Positions 27,256 to 37,157 of a stretch of DNA of 64,000 bases are shown here, piece after piece (position 1 is the stretch's first letter; each line of letters begins with the position of its first letter). Position numbers and translations under genes: made by a program. The stretch comes from Pseudomonas fragi (GTDB lineage: Bacteria > Pseudomonadota > Gammaproteobacteria > Pseudomonadales > Pseudomonadaceae), in contig NZ_CP104861.1 in the NCBI RefSeq assembly GCF_025426255.1, forward strand, positions 1,116,001 through 1,180,000. The letters are read 5' to 3'. The notes under the pieces were generated by a model, which did not search any database, was not told the DNA's origin, and worked only from the letters and a program-made list of their open reading frames with translations.

Positions 27256-27260
27256 ATGTT

Positions 27261-27337
<77 letters not shown>

Positions 27338-27349
27338 TCTGTGTGGTGG

Positions 27350-27377
27350 ATTCTACAGCGATACGCTGGGCTGTCAA
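27350..27377 (-). promoter_or_regulatory. Sigma-70 promoter of tRNA-fMet copy 3
   Basis: TTGACA, 16 bases, TAGAAT on the minus strand, ending 12 bases before the tRNA. Confidence 0.85.
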
Positions 27378-27552
27378 ACGTTAATTTAGAAAAAGTCGTT
27401 CTGCTTCAACTGCTTAGCTATAAAGTTAAGCTATTAAAATGGCTGCAGGCCATGTTCTGTATGGGCTGTAGCTCTATTGATGCTTCCAATTCGATTGAAA
27501 AAACAAATTCATCATCGAAAATTCCCACGTCTGTCGCTCAGAATCGAGACTA

Positions 27553-27568
27553 CTGGTGCTATATACAG
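27553..27568 (+). promoter_or_regulatory. LexA-binding SOS box of dinB
   Basis: CTGGTGCTATATACAG is a perfect CTG-N10-CAG box ending 58 bases before the dinB start; its right half is the same type as in the recA box. Confidence 0.85.
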
Positions 27569-27626
27569 TTCGCAGTGACATACTTGCGCTGAGCATTGCC
27601 TACTCCCTTGAAGAACACCGCCTTAC

Positions 27627-28688
27627 ATGACGCAGCGCAAAATCATCCACGTCGACTGTGACTGTTTCTATGCCGCTATTGAGATGCGTGATGACCCGAG
27701 CCTGGCGAACAAGCCCATGGCCGTCGGGGGCTCGGCTGATCGGCGCGGTGTGATCTCAACCTGTAACTATGAGGCGCGGGCCTATGGTGTGCGCTCGGCG
27801 ATGGCATCGCGGCATGCGCTCAAGCTGTGTCCGGACCTGATCATCGTCAACGGCAGAATGGACGCCTATAAAGAAGCGTCCAAAGAAATTCACGGCATCT
27901 TGCGCGATTACACCGAGTTGATTGAGCCGCTGTCCTTGGACGAGGCCTACCTTGATGTATCTGACAGCCCGCACTTTGCCGGCAGTGCCACGCGTATTGC
28001 TCAGGATATCCGGCGGCGGGTCTCCAATCAGTTGCATATAACTGTGTCGGCCGGTGTGGCGCCAAACAAGTTTCTGGCCAAGATCGCCAGTGACTGGAGA
28101 AAGCCCAACGGGCTATTCGTCATTACGCCGGATCAAGTTGAAGATTTCGTATCTGCATTGGCGGTTAATAAACTGCACGGTGTGGGCAAGGTGACCGCTG
28201 ACAAGCTTGGGCGATTGGGAATCGAGACCTGCTTACAGCTGCGTGACTGGAACAAACTGGCCTTGGTGCGTGAATTCGGCAGTTTTGGTGAGCGGTTGTG
28301 GAGTTTGGCCCGAGGAATAGATGAGCGTCTGGTGCAGAGTGATAGTCGGCGTCAGTCGGTTAGCGTGGAAAACACCTACGATACCGACTTGCCAGACTTG
28401 GCGAGCTGCCTGGAAAAGCTCCCGGAGTTGCTTGAAACACTGAGCCGACGCATTGCGCGTATCGACAGCAGTTACCGGCCAGGCAAACCGTTCGTCAAAG
28501 TGAAATTCCACGACTTCACCCAAACCACCCTGGAGCAGTCTGGTGCCGGGCGTGATCTTGAAAGTTATCAGGGGCTGTTGAGTCAGGCATTTGCACGCGG
28601 CGCCAAGCCCGTTCGATTGCTCGGGCTTGGCGTGCGCTTGCAGGATTTGAACAGCGGGCATGAGCAACTGGAGTTGTTCAAGCGCTAG
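27627..28688 (+). CDS. dinB: DNA polymerase IV (DinB)
   Basis: A 353-residue Y-family translesion polymerase. The palm carries HVDCDCFYAAIEM and the catalytic pair in SLDEAYLDVS; SVRSAMASRHA-like finger residues appear as YGVRSAMASRHAL. The thumb has a helix-hairpin-helix region (KLHGVGKVTADKLGRLGI), followed by the little-finger domain. It copies past minor-groove N2-guanine adducts and makes frameshifts, and is induced in the SOS response. The upstream SOS box supports this. The C-terminus LELFKR resembles a beta-clamp binding peptide (Q-L-x-L-F type). Confidence 0.96.
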   Translation: MTQRKIIHVDCDCFYAAIEMRDDPSLANKPMAVGGSADRRGVISTCNYEARAYGVRSAMASRHALKLCPDLIIVNGRMDAYKEASKEIHGILRDYTELIEPLSLDEAYLDVSDSPHFAGSATRIAQDIRRRVSNQLHITVSAGVAPNKFLAKIASDWRKPNGLFVITPDQVEDFVSALAVNKLHGVGKVTADKLGRLGIETCLQLRDWNKLALVREFGSFGERLWSLARGIDERLVQSDSRRQSVSVENTYDTDLPDLASCLEKLPELLETLSRRIARIDSSYRPGKPFVKVKFHDFTQTTLEQSGAGRDLESYQGLLSQAFARGAKPVRLLGLGVRLQDLNSGHEQLELFKR

Positions 28689-28712
28689 TAGATGAGTGTA
28701 AACACTGAATTT

Positions 28713-28746
28713 CGTAGCAGCAGCCTTGTTCCTGCGGCAGCTGCCT
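28713..28746. repeat. Degenerate remnant of a family B repeat
   Basis: CGTAGCAGCAGCCTTGTTCC and CGGCAGCTGCC recall fused arms of the long elements with the middle lost. It lies between dinB and the convergent lipoprotein gene. Confidence 0.5.
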
Positions 28747-28755
28747 CGGTGCTCT

Positions 28756-29709
28756 TCAACTGACGCCCGGATCCGCCACCAGTCGCCCGGCATTTTTGGT
28801 CAGGGACTGAAGGAATTCACGTTGTAGCTCAGGGTCGTTACGCGTGAGTTCGATCAGGCTCTGTTCCAGTTCACTGGCTTCCTCTTCCAGCCCCAGTTCC
28901 GACAAGCGCTTGACCCGATGTACCCATTGGTTGACGTCGTCACCCTCCAGGTCGTCGTAGATCAGGTTGTGCGCTTCGAGCAACTTGCCACGCAAACTGC
29001 TGCTGATCGACAGGGTCGAATCCGAATGGGTTTCGTCCTGGGCGTCTTCAACCATGATCGTCAGTTTGCCGATGTGATTGAGGTCCTGCTCGGCAAAAGG
29101 GCTGTCCAGCAGGTTGAGGCGCAGCACACCGTTGCGATCCGTGGTCAGCTCATGACTCTGTTTGCCGGCCTTGACCACAACCGGTCGTTCGGCCCACGGC
29201 AAGCTTGAATACTCCAGACGCTTATCGCGCTGAATATCGTCAATGCCAGCCAGATTCTGCTCGGCGCGGCCATGGGACTGCACGTTCATGGCCGGGTTTA
29301 TGCCTGCGAAGCCGTAGTTGATCCAGTCTTTGGTCACGCTGTCGGGCAGTTGGCCGAACATGAAGACGTTGAGCACATTGGCACCCACCCCCGCGACAAT
29401 TGCCACTGCGCCCAGCGGCACTTCATAGATCTCGCGCCACGGCTGGTAAGGCGTATAGCGGTCGTAATGCCGGGTGACATCGAACTCTGTGACCTCAAAG
29501 GTCTTTTGTTCGTTGATCCGCACACGGCGTTGCGGCAGCTCAAGCACCGAAGGTGAGCCGACATCTATCTGGAGGCTGTGGGCGAGCAGTTTGCGCTCGA
29601 TGCGCTCCTCGTGTTCGCTGCGTTGCGACATGTGATTGGCACAGCCGCTCAACAGCAGGGCGCCGCACATGGCGGCGCCCCCGAGGGTTAAGGTGTTTCG
29701 ATTGAACAT
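28756..29709 (-). CDS. Hypothetical lipoprotein downstream of proS
   Basis: A 317-residue lipoprotein: signal peptide with lipobox LLSGC (Cys23). The mature protein is hydrophilic with a short glycine/valine-rich hydrophobic stretch (VPLGAVAIVAGVGANVLNVF, about 98-117) that could be membrane-associated. The C-terminal third looks helical and acidic. I do not recognise a domain of known function. It starts 17 bases after proS and is read with it. Residue 24 (Ala) does not suggest retention at the inner membrane, so outer-membrane sorting is likely. Confidence 0.75.
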   Translation of the reverse strand: MFNRNTLTLGGAAMCGALLLSGCANHMSQRSEHEERIERKLLAHSLQIDVGSPSVLELPQRRVRINEQKTFEVTEFDVTRHYDRYTPYQPWREIYEVPLGAVAIVAGVGANVLNVFMFGQLPDSVTKDWINYGFAGINPAMNVQSHGRAEQNLAGIDDIQRDKRLEYSSLPWAERPVVVKAGKQSHELTTDRNGVLRLNLLDSPFAEQDLNHIGKLTIMVEDAQDETHSDSTLSISSSLRGKLLEAHNLIYDDLEGDDVNQWVHRVKRLSELGLEEEASELEQSLIELTRNDPELQREFLQSLTKNAGRLVADPGVS

Positions 29710-29726
29710 GGCGTCTCTATCTGGAT

Positions 29727-31442
29727 TCAGCGACGGATACGCGCCTGAAGGAATGCAAGTACATCAGCAACTGGCAGGGCTTGTGGCTCTGCTTCGGTGC
29801 GGCTCTTGTATTCCAGGTTGCCTTCGGCGAGACCGCGATCACTGACGACGATCCGATGCGGGATGCCGATCAGTTCCATGTCAGCGAACTTGATGCCCGG
29901 GCTGGTTTTCTTGTCGCGATCGTCCAGCAGTACTTCAAAGCCTGCGGCCGTCAGTTGGGCGTACAGGTTGTCAGTGGCTTCGCGAACAGCTTCGGTTTCG
30001 TAACGCAGTGGCACCAGTGCCACCTGGAACGGAGCCAGAGCATCGCTCCAGATAATGCCGCGCTCGTCGTTGTTCTGCTCGATGGCTGCGGCAACAACGC
30101 GAGAAACCCCGATACCGTAGCAACCCATTGCCAGCGTTACCGGCTTGCCGTTTTCGCCCAGTACCTGGCACTTCATCGCTTCGCTGTACTTTGTGCCCAG
30201 CTGGAAGATGTGACCGACTTCGATGCCGCGTTTGATTTCCAGCGTGCCCTTGCCGTCCGGGCTCGGGTCGCCGGCGACCACGTTACGCAGGTCGGCAACG
30301 GTTGGTACTGGCAAGTCACGTTCCCAGTTCACACCGAAGTAGTGCTTGTCATCGATGTTGGCGCCCACGCCAAAGTCGCTCATCAGCTCGACCGAACGAT
30401 CGATGATGCACGGCAATGGCAGGTTCAGCGGGCCCAAGGAACCAGCGCCAGCGCCGATGGCGTCACGCAGTTCTGCGTCAGAAGCCATGGTCAGCGGGCT
30501 TGCTACCAGCGGATGGTTGCCAGCCTTGATTTCGTTCAGTTCGTGATCGCCGCGGATTACCAGCGCGATCAGCTTGCCTTCTTCGGCAGCGTGAACGATC
30601 AGGGTCTTGACGGTTTTTTCGATTGGCAGGTCGTAGCCTTCTACCAATTGAGCAATGGTCTTGGCGTCAGGCGTGTCGACCAGGCGCAGCTCTTGGGTAG
30701 CAGCAGGGCGCGAGGTTTCGACTGGAACTGCTTCGGCTTTTTCGATGTTGGCCGCGTAGTCGGAGCCATTGCTGAATACGATGTCGTCTTCGCCGGACTC
30801 TGCTAGAACGTGGAACTCGTGGGAGCCCGCGCCGCCGATGGAGCCGTTGTCCGCTTCAACCGGACGGAAGTTCAGGCCCAGACGGGTGAACACCTTGCAG
30901 TAGGCCTCGTGCATGCGGTCATACGTGACCTGCAGCGAAGCGTTGTCAACGTGGAACGAGTAGGCGTCCTTCATGATGAATTCGCGGCCGCGCATCAAAC
31001 CGAAGCGCGGGCGTGTTTCGTCACGGAATTTGGTCTGGATCTGGTACAGATTGATCGGCAACTGCTTGTAGCTGTTCAGCTCGTTGCGGCACAGGTCGGT
31101 GATGACTTCTTCGTGGGTCGGACCCACGCAGAACTCGCGACCGTGACGATCTTTCAGACGCAGCAGTTCGGCGCCGTATTCTTCCCAGCGACCGGACTCT
31201 TGCCACAGCTCAGCCGGCTGGATGCTCGGCATCAGCACTTCCAGAGCGCCTGCAGCGTTCATTTCTTCGCGAACAATGGCTTCAGCCTTGCGCATGATAC
31301 GCAGGCCCATGGGCAGCCAGGTGTACAGGCCGGAAGCGAGTTTGCGAATCATGCCGGCGCGCAGCATCAGCTGATGGCTGATAACGACCGCATCGGAAGG
31401 CGTTTCTTTCTGTGTGGCGAGCAAATATTGACTGGTGCGCAT
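29727..31442 (-). CDS. proS: Prolyl-tRNA synthetase ProS
   Basis: A 571-residue bacterial-type prolyl-tRNA synthetase. Class II motifs are present: motif 2 [19 protein letters not shown] and motif 3 near [14 protein letters not shown]. Between motifs 2 and 3 lies the editing domain (about 225-400; [25 protein letters not shown]) that clears Ala-tRNA-Pro. A C-terminal anticodon-binding domain follows ([29 protein letters not shown]). The length matches E. coli ProS (572). A lipoprotein gene follows 17 bases later. Confidence 0.97.
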   Translation of the reverse strand: MRTSQYLLATQKETPSDAVVISHQLMLRAGMIRKLASGLYTWLPMGLRIMRKAEAIVREEMNAAGALEVLMPSIQPAELWQESGRWEEYGAELLRLKDRHGREFCVGPTHEEVITDLCRNELNSYKQLPINLYQIQTKFRDETRPRFGLMRGREFIMKDAYSFHVDNASLQVTYDRMHEAYCKVFTRLGLNFRPVEADNGSIGGAGSHEFHVLAESGEDDIVFSNGSDYAANIEKAEAVPVETSRPAATQELRLVDTPDAKTIAQLVEGYDLPIEKTVKTLIVHAAEEGKLIALVIRGDHELNEIKAGNHPLVASPLTMASDAELRDAIGAGAGSLGPLNLPLPCIIDRSVELMSDFGVGANIDDKHYFGVNWERDLPVPTVADLRNVVAGDPSPDGKGTLEIKRGIEVGHIFQLGTKYSEAMKCQVLGENGKPVTLAMGCYGIGVSRVVAAAIEQNNDERGIIWSDALAPFQVALVPLRYETEAVREATDNLYAQLTAAGFEVLLDDRDKKTSPGIKFADMELIGIPHRIVVSDRGLAEGNLEYKSRTEAEPQALPVADVLAFLQARIRR

Positions 31443-31545
31443 GGTTAGCCGTTGCCGTTGCTGAAGACGAGTAATAACGGGCCATTGTACGGGCGAGATG
31501 TGCTTGCGTACAGGGCAGGCGGGGGAGTGGGGCTCCCCCTAGTAT

Positions 31546-33090
31546 TTACGGGTGTTTTTCGAGGTCGACCACGGGTTTTTGGCGGGCCCGGCGACTTTCC
31601 TGATACCAGTGCAGGCTGATCAGAAGCAACGTCGGGATGCCCATCAACGCGGTGATGATAAAGAACTTGTGATAGCCAAATTTCTCGACCATGACGCCCG
31701 AGTAGCCGCCCATCAAACGTGGCAACAGCAGCATGATTGAGCTGAGCAGGGCGTATTGGGTCGCGGAAAATTTGAGGTTGGTCAGGCTGGACAGGTAGGC
31801 CACGAACGCAGAGGTGGCGAGGCCGGAGCTGAAGTTGTCGAGTGAAATCGTGACAACCAGCATTTCCAGGTTAGGGCCCATGTCGGCCAGCAGCATAAAG
31901 AGCAGGTTGGTGCCTGCCGAGGTCGCGCCACCAATCAGCAGGATCGGCAAAATGCCGAAGCGCACGATCAGCAAGCCGCCCATGCCAGCGCCGACGAGGG
32001 TCATGATCAAACCGAATATCTTGCTGACACCGGCAATCTGATCCTTGGTGAAGCCTTGGTCGATATAAAACACGTTGGCCATTACGCCCATGACCGTGTC
32101 AGACATCCGATAGGTGGCAATCAGGCCGAGTAGCAGCAGAGCTTGCCAGCGATAGCGCAGGATGAAGTCATTTACCGGCGTAAGAACCGGGGCCAACCCG
32201 CGTCGTCCCATCGATGAAAGGCACAGCACCGTCAGCAGGGTGTACAGAATGGCGCGCAAAAAGGCCCGATCTTCGAGTACCAGATTCATCGGGCTGACGC
32301 CTTCAAACAGCACGCCTGCAAAATCGGTGTTGTAGAGCTGAGTGAACATGGCCGGAACTGAAACCAGCAACACGATCAGGACGAAAACAGATGCCAGTTG
32401 GTGACCAAAACTGTAGCGCCCGGCTGACAGTTGGGTGCGCAGCGGCACCGGCGGTTCGCGCATGAACAAGGTGGTGAGCAGCGCCGGTACCATCAGCAAG
32501 CCGAACAGCACGTAAGTGCCGGTCCAGGCTGAGTGCTTGTAGTTGAAACCCGTAGAACCGAAGCCTTCGGCAAAGAACAGGGCGCCTGCCGTGGCCAGCA
32601 GGGCGGCCACGCGATAACCGGACATGTAACTGGCGGCGAGCGCGGCCTGTCGGTTGTCTTCGGCGATTTCCAGGCGATAGGCGTCTACGGCAATATCTTG
32701 GGTCGCTGATGCGAAGGACACGACAACCGCAATGGCGATCAGCCAGGAAAGATGTTTTTGTGGATCACAAAAACCCATGCCAATCAGGCCCAGGATCACC
32801 AGCGTCTGTGACAGCACCAGCCACGAGCGACGCCTGCCAAGTTTTCCGAGCAGCGGTAAACGCCACTGGTCCAACAGCGGAGACCACACCCATTTAAAGG
32901 CGTAGGCGAGTCCGATCAGGCTTGCATACCCAATGGTTTCACGGGCCACACCGGCTTCGCGCAGCCATACGGAAAGCGTTGAAAATACCAGCATGTACGG
33001 TAAACCGGCGGCAAAACCGAGCAGTAACAGCACAAGGGTTGAGGGGCTGGAATAGGCAGCTAGCGCTTCGCGCCAGGTTTTACGGGGCAT
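31546..33090 (-). CDS. ampG: AmpG-family muropeptide transporter (MFS)
   Basis: A 514-residue major facilitator with about fourteen hydrophobic segments. The start region TLVLLLLGFAAGLPYMLVFSTLSVWLREAGV is the AmpG signature, as are GYASLIGLAYAFKWVWSPLLDQ and SATQDIAVDAYRLE. AmpG imports GlcNAc-anhydroMurNAc peptides from the periplasm for wall recycling, which also feeds AmpR/AmpC beta-lactamase induction. It lies next to the alkyltransferase-like gene in the same direction, the order I recall from P. aeruginosa. No signs of damage. Confidence 0.9.
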   Translation of the reverse strand: MPRKTWREALAAYSSPSTLVLLLLGFAAGLPYMLVFSTLSVWLREAGVARETIGYASLIGLAYAFKWVWSPLLDQWRLPLLGKLGRRRSWLVLSQTLVILGLIGMGFCDPQKHLSWLIAIAVVVSFASATQDIAVDAYRLEIAEDNRQAALAASYMSGYRVAALLATAGALFFAEGFGSTGFNYKHSAWTGTYVLFGLLMVPALLTTLFMREPPVPLRTQLSAGRYSFGHQLASVFVLIVLLVSVPAMFTQLYNTDFAGVLFEGVSPMNLVLEDRAFLRAILYTLLTVLCLSSMGRRGLAPVLTPVNDFILRYRWQALLLLGLIATYRMSDTVMGVMANVFYIDQGFTKDQIAGVSKIFGLIMTLVGAGMGGLLIVRFGILPILLIGGATSAGTNLLFMLLADMGPNLEMLVVTISLDNFSSGLATSAFVAYLSSLTNLKFSATQYALLSSIMLLLPRLMGGYSGVMVEKFGYHKFFIITALMGIPTLLLISLHWYQESRRARQKPVVDLEKHP

Positions 33091-33132
33091 GGACTGGAGT
33101 CTGCCTCTGGTTGCGGAAACAAAGGGCGCACT

Positions 33133-33486
33133 CTAACCGTAGTGCTCTATCTGGCGCCAGCCATGACGTCGCATATCCACGCGATTATTCATAATGCTCA
33201 AGCCTTCGGCACGTAAACGCGCACGCTGCTCGTCACCCGACGGCGTACCTGCTGGCAAACTGATACGACCCCCGGCGCCAAGCACCCGATGCCACGGCAG
33301 GCGCGAGCCTTCGGGGAGTTGGCTGAGCGTTCGTCCCACCCAGCGCGCCGCCCGGCCCAAGCCTGCCATTTCGGCCAGTTGCCCATAGGTCACGACATGC
33401 CCGGCCGGCACCAGCATCAAGGTTGAGTACAGTGCCGTGCGGCGAATCTCGGCAGGGGTTAGCGGGGTGTCGGTTGGTATGCTCAC
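33133..33486 (-). CDS. Alkyltransferase-like protein (MGMT family, Cys replaced by Trp)
   Basis: A 117-residue protein of the O6-alkylguanine transferase DNA-binding fold. The active-site motif P-C-H-R-V of real alkyltransferases is here LPWHRVLGAGG, with Trp65 in the Cys place, which defines alkyltransferase-like (ATL) proteins; the helix-turn-helix VTYGQLAEMAGLGRAARWVGRTL with its Arg finger is kept. ATLs bind and flag O6-alkylguanine for nucleotide excision repair without repairing it. The GTG start at MSIPTDTPL was preferred; an in-frame TTG at 33555 adds 23 unlikely residues. Confidence 0.85.
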   Translation of the reverse strand: MSIPTDTPLTPAEIRRTALYSTLMLVPAGHVVTYGQLAEMAGLGRAARWVGRTLSQLPEGSRLPWHRVLGAGGRISLPAGTPSGDEQRARLRAEGLSIMNNRVDMRRHGWRQIEHYG

Positions 33487-33637
33487 GGCGGACTTCTGAT
33501 CAGAGGGGCCTGGATCGGTACTGTTGGCTGAACTATAGAAGGAACTCCAACTCAATGAGTCGGTCTTTGTTCCTTAAGGGCGTATCCATCGGGATAATGC
33601 CGCCATTCTTTCGCACTCCTGAGTTTCGCATCTGCTT

Positions 33638-34651
33638 ATGTTGTCCAGAACCCTGTTATGCCTTGCTGTCTTGAGTGTGTCTACGCCGTTGCTTGCCGAT
33701 ACGGTATGGTTGAAAAATGGCGATCGCCTGACCGGCAAGATCAAGGTGTTTGATGGCGGCAAATTGCTGATTCAGACCGAGTATGCGGGTGCCGTCCCGA
33801 TTGACTGGAAGCAGGTCAAAACGCTTGAGAGTGATCAGGAACTACTGGTCAAACAAGATGCTTATACCGGTGAAAAAGCCAAATCGTTGTTGGCTGCCGA
33901 AGATGGCAGCGTGACCCTGGCTAATGGCGAAGCGCCAAAGACAGTTGCGTTGGCCAGCATCCAGCAAATCATCAAGCCCAAACCGCTGATTGAAGACATG
34001 GTCTGGAAAGGCAATATTGATGTGGCGCTGGACTACAAGCGGGCGGACAAAGACACCGACGACTACGATATCGACTTCAAAACCACGGCTCGCCACGGCG
34101 CCTGGCGTCATCACGCTGAAGGCGAATACAACCGCGAGTTTCAGAACGACGTCGTAACGGCTGACAACTGGACTGCCGAATACGCGCTTGATCACTTCAT
34201 TGATGACAAGTGGTACTGGCAAGGTCGGCTGACCTATAACCGCGACCGGGTTGAAGACATTTCCCGCCAACGCACCGTAGGTACAGGCCCGGGCTATCAG
34301 TTTTGGGATGACGAGCTGGGCGCGTTTTCGCTGGGTTCACTACTGAACCGCACCGACTATGAATATTCTGACGGCAAGAAAGACAACTTCTACTCGCTGG
34401 CCATGAAGTGGGATTACAACCGTTATTTGCTGGGCAAAACGGTCTCGATCTTCACCAATGGTGAGTTGGGCAAGTCACTGGAAGGGGCCTCGGACTACAG
34501 TCTCGATTCTGAAATCGGCTTGCGCTACAAAGTGACCGAATGGGCATCGCTCAACCTTAAAGCCGAGAAAGACCTGATAGGCAGCTCCAGCGGGTCTGAT
34601 AATGCCCTTAACAAAACCCGCTATACCGTTGGGTTTGGGGTGCTCTGGTAA
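33638..34651 (+). CDS. DUF481 outer-membrane beta-barrel protein
   Basis: A 337-residue exported protein with signal peptide (cut near PLLA-DT). An N-terminal region of about 90 residues (DTVWLKNGDRLTGKIKVFDGG) resembles the small domain that often precedes DUF481. The C-terminal part alternates polar and aromatic residues in beta-barrel style and ends in VGFGVLW, an aromatic last residue suited to BAM-dependent insertion. DUF481 proteins are putative salt-stress or envelope porin-like proteins of unknown substrate. It is divergent from the ATL gene and stands alone, followed by a long repeat. Confidence 0.85.
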   Translation: MLSRTLLCLAVLSVSTPLLADTVWLKNGDRLTGKIKVFDGGKLLIQTEYAGAVPIDWKQVKTLESDQELLVKQDAYTGEKAKSLLAAEDGSVTLANGEAPKTVALASIQQIIKPKPLIEDMVWKGNIDVALDYKRADKDTDDYDIDFKTTARHGAWRHHAEGEYNREFQNDVVTADNWTAEYALDHFIDDKWYWQGRLTYNRDRVEDISRQRTVGTGPGYQFWDDELGAFSLGSLLNRTDYEYSDGKKDNFYSLAMKWDYNRYLLGKTVSIFTNGELGKSLEGASDYSLDSEIGLRYKVTEWASLNLKAEKDLIGSSSGSDNALNKTRYTVGFGVLW

Positions 34652-34670
34652 GGGCCATCAACAAATATCC

Positions 34671-34816
34671 GTAGCAGCTGCCGAAGGAACGAGGCTGCGT
34701 TCGGCGGCGCAGCCGTCGCAGAATCAGGCACTGCGGTGTACCAGAAAAATCTCGTTCTCAGGGTTTACGACGGCTTCGCCGCCGAACGCAGCCTCGTTCC
34801 TTCGGCAGCTGCTACA
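34671..34816. repeat. Long REP-like hairpin element (family B, full form)
   Basis: Arms GTAGCAGCTGCCGAAGGAAC... and ...GTTCCTTCGGCAGCTGCTAC are perfect complements for about 40 bases, also matching the element at 27042 nearly base for base. The loop differs. Confidence 0.9.
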
Positions 34817-34835
34817 GGTCGATTTGTGTCGGGGC

Positions 34836-35594
34836 TTAGATCCGTAAGCCGCCATCGAGCTCCAGAATCCGCCCGGTGTAGTAATCGTTCTCAAAAATAT
34901 ATGCCGCCGAGTGGGCGATTTCTTCAACCTTGCCCATGCGTTTGAGCGGGATGCCCGACGTCATCTTTTCGAGTGCTTCGGGCTTCATGCCCAAGGTCAT
35001 TTCGGTTTCGATAAAGCCCGGCGCAATCCCGGCCACACGAATACCGTAACGAGACAGCTCCTTGGCCCAGGTTACGGTTGCAGCGGCTACTCCGGCCTTG
35101 GCCGCCGAGTAGTTGGTCTGGCCGACGTTGCCTGCACGCGAAATCGACGAGATATTGATAATCGCGCCCTGACTGTTCAACTCGATCATTTTCGCCGCCA
35201 CCTCACGGGTGCACAGGAAAACCCCGGTCAGGTTGACGTCGATCACGGCCTGCCATTGCGCCAGGCTCATTTTGGTCATGACCCCGTCCTTGACCTTGAG
35301 CAGCAGCCCATCACGCAAAATCCCGGCATTGTTGACAAGACCATTGATCGCGCCAAAATCTTCCGCAATCCGGGCTACGGTTTGCGTAACCTGTTCTTCG
35401 TCGGCGACGTTGCACAGGTAGGCGCGGGCTTCGACACCTTGCGCCTGGCAAGCCGCAACCGCCAGCTCGAGCTTTTCCGGGTTAAGGTCGACCAGTGCCA
35501 GCCTGGCACCTTTGGCAGCCAGATACTCGGCCATGGCGCGACCCAGCCCCTGGCAGCCGCCAGTAATAATGATTACTTTGTCTTTTAGTTGCAT
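34836..35594 (-). CDS. SDR-family oxidoreductase (FabG-like)
   Basis: A 252-residue classical short-chain dehydrogenase. Cofactor loop [16 protein letters not shown] ([10 protein letters not shown]), catalytic Ser in ISSISRAG and the YSAAK pair (Tyr and Lys) are all present; APGFIETEM is the FabG-type substrate loop. It probably reduces a 3-oxoacyl thioester or related ketone with NAD(P)H. Asp (VDLNP) after the second strand hints at NAD preference. There are no fatty-acid synthesis neighbours, so the substrate is unknown. It is divergent from the HugZ-like gene. Confidence 0.88.
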   Translation of the reverse strand: MQLKDKVIIITGGCQGLGRAMAEYLAAKGARLALVDLNPEKLELAVAACQAQGVEARAYLCNVADEEQVTQTVARIAEDFGAINGLVNNAGILRDGLLLKVKDGVMTKMSLAQWQAVIDVNLTGVFLCTREVAAKMIELNSQGAIINISSISRAGNVGQTNYSAAKAGVAAATVTWAKELSRYGIRVAGIAPGFIETEMTLGMKPEALEKMTSGIPLKRMGKVEEIAHSAAYIFENDYYTGRILELDGGLRI

Positions 35595-35647
35595 GAGTGC
35601 CCTGATCTCGACCGTTATCGACGGATTTTTTATTAAGGAGTCATAAG

Positions 35648-36373
35648 TTGAGCGTTGAAGCTGCCAAGCATGCCCGAGAATTACTGCTCAAGGAATACCG
35701 GGGGGCCTTGTCCACTTTGTCCAAGGCCATGCCGGGGTTTCCGTTTGGCTCCGTGGTGCCTTACTGCCTGGATGAGCAGGGGCGGCCGCTGATTCTGATC
35801 AGCCGCATTGCCCAGCACACCCATAACCTGCGCAAGGACCCCAAGTGCTCCTTGATGGTCGGTGAGCGCGGGGCTGAAGATGTCCAGGCCGTTGGGCGCC
35901 TGACTTACCTGGCCGAAGCCGAGCAACTGACCGATGCCGCAGCGATTGCAGCTGCTGGCGAACGTTATTACCGCTACTTCCCTGAAGCGCGGGGCTACGA
36001 CACCGCGCATGATTTCGACTTTTGGGTACTAAACCCTGTTCGCCACCGTTATATAGGCGGATTCGGAGCCATTCACTGGCTGGACCAGGTCACGCTTCCC
36101 AACCCTTTTGCCGGGCAAGTTGAAGCGCGCATGGTCGAGCACATGAATAGCGACCACGCCAATGCGCTCGAGCACTACGTGAAATTAACCGGGTTGCCGC
36201 AAACGGGGCCAGCTAAACTGGTGGGTATCGACAGCGAAGGCATGCATTTGCGGGTGGGTGAAAGTTTGTACTGGTTGGGCTTCCCAGAACCTTGCAACAC
36301 TTCGACACAGGTGCGCGAAGCCTTGGTTTTATTGGCTCGTGCAAGCGAGTGGCCGAAAAAACAGACGGTATAG
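35648..36373 (+). CDS. HugZ-like pyridoxamine 5'-phosphate oxidase-fold protein (DUF2470)
   Basis: A 241-residue protein: an N-terminal split-barrel FMN-type domain ([31 protein letters not shown]) and a C-terminal DUF2470 domain with the [10 protein letters not shown] motif. This architecture is found in HugZ/HutZ haem-degrading proteins and in general haem-utilisation-like proteins. Translation begins at TTG, with AAGGAG upstream. Whether it binds haem or flavin cannot be decided here; the histidine pair of the DUF2470 part is intact. It precedes fxsA by 71 bases in the same direction. Confidence 0.85.
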   Translation: MSVEAAKHARELLLKEYRGALSTLSKAMPGFPFGSVVPYCLDEQGRPLILISRIAQHTHNLRKDPKCSLMVGERGAEDVQAVGRLTYLAEAEQLTDAAAIAAAGERYYRYFPEARGYDTAHDFDFWVLNPVRHRYIGGFGAIHWLDQVTLPNPFAGQVEARMVEHMNSDHANALEHYVKLTGLPQTGPAKLVGIDSEGMHLRVGESLYWLGFPEPCNTSTQVREALVLLARASEWPKKQTV

Positions 36374-36444
36374 CCTTGAATTTGTACAGGCGCGCCGTCA
36401 TTTAGGTTGGGTTGGAAGATATTCTTCCGGAGAGGAATCATTTG

Positions 36445-36915
36445 ATGCGCGCTTTTCTATTGCTCTTTCTGTTGTTTCCAGTGCTAGAGCTGTACGTCTT
36501 TTTCAAGGTCAGCACCGCTATCGGGTTTTTCCCTGCGTTGCTGCTGATCATTGCCGGTTCCATGCTGGGTGTTCTGGTCGTTCGCGTCGCAGGTTTGGCC
36601 ACGGCGCTCAGAGCGCGCGAAAGCCTCAATCGCGGCGAACTGCCTGCTCAACAAATGCTTGAAGGCCTGATGCTGGCGTTGGGTGGCGGCTTGCTGGTGC
36701 TGCCAGGTTTTATCAGCGATGCAGCTGGCTTGCTGTTGCTGTTCCCGCCGGTTCGTCGATTTTTGGTCAACCGTCTGCGCAAGCGTGCAGAAGAACAAGC
36801 TATTCGCCAGCGTGCATTTGCTGAAGATTTTGAAGCCGCTCGTCCACGGTCCCAACAGCCTCTGGGGCGTGAGCCCAATGTAATCGAAGGCGAGTTTGAG
36901 CACCGCGATAAATAA
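36445..36915 (+). CDS. fxsA: FxsA family membrane protein
   Basis: A 156-residue inner-membrane protein: N-terminal helices MRAFLLLFLLFPVLELYVFF and FFPALLLIIAGSMLGVLVV, a third around GGGLLVLPGFISDAAGLLLLFPPVRR, then a charged cytosolic tail. The motif GGGLLVLPGFISDAAG is the family signature. E. coli FxsA, when overproduced, lets cells plate phage T7 despite F exclusion; its normal role is unknown. ATG at MRAFLLL was chosen by GAGAGG upstream. It sits before groES as usual, separated by a terminator. Confidence 0.9.
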   Translation: MRAFLLLFLLFPVLELYVFFKVSTAIGFFPALLLIIAGSMLGVLVVRVAGLATALRARESLNRGELPAQQMLEGLMLALGGGLLVLPGFISDAAGLLLLFPPVRRFLVNRLRKRAEEQAIRQRAFAEDFEAARPRSQQPLGREPNVIEGEFEHRDK

Positions 36916-36931
36916 GGCATAGAGCGTGATC

Positions 36932-36962
36932 AACACGGCACCTTGGGTGCCGTGTTTGTTTT
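36932..36962 (+). terminator. Rho-independent terminator of fxsA
   Basis: AACACGGCACC-TTG-GGTGCCGTGTT followed by TGTTTT: an 11-base perfect stem 16 bases after the stop. It insulates groESL. Confidence 0.9.
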
Positions 36963-36999
36963 CTGCGACACGCAAGGTTAAAAATTTCATGGGTGCGCC

Positions 37000-37028
37000 C
37001 TTGTAATAAGTGGATGCGCCCTTATGTA
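37000..37028 (+). promoter_or_regulatory. Candidate sigma-32 heat-shock promoter of groESL
   Basis: CTTGTAA, 13 bases, CCCTTATGT resembles the heat-shock consensus CTTGAAA-N13-CCCATnT, 130 bases upstream of groES. No CIRCE hairpin (TTAGCACTC repeat) was seen, in keeping with sigma-32 control in gammaproteobacteria. Confidence 0.55.
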
Positions 37029-37157
37029 ACGGACACCGCAGGGTTTTACTGGCAACAGCACTACCCCTTCAGCGAATCGCACCCGGCATTTCCGGATTTG
37101 CAAACCCAGCCGGTATTGACACCGGCCGATGAACACCACAATTAGGAGAGATCGACA

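Noticed and set aside
27341..27592. An 83-codon plus-strand frame upstream of dinB
   Set aside because: It overlaps the tRNA promoter and the dinB SOS box and has no recognisable product.
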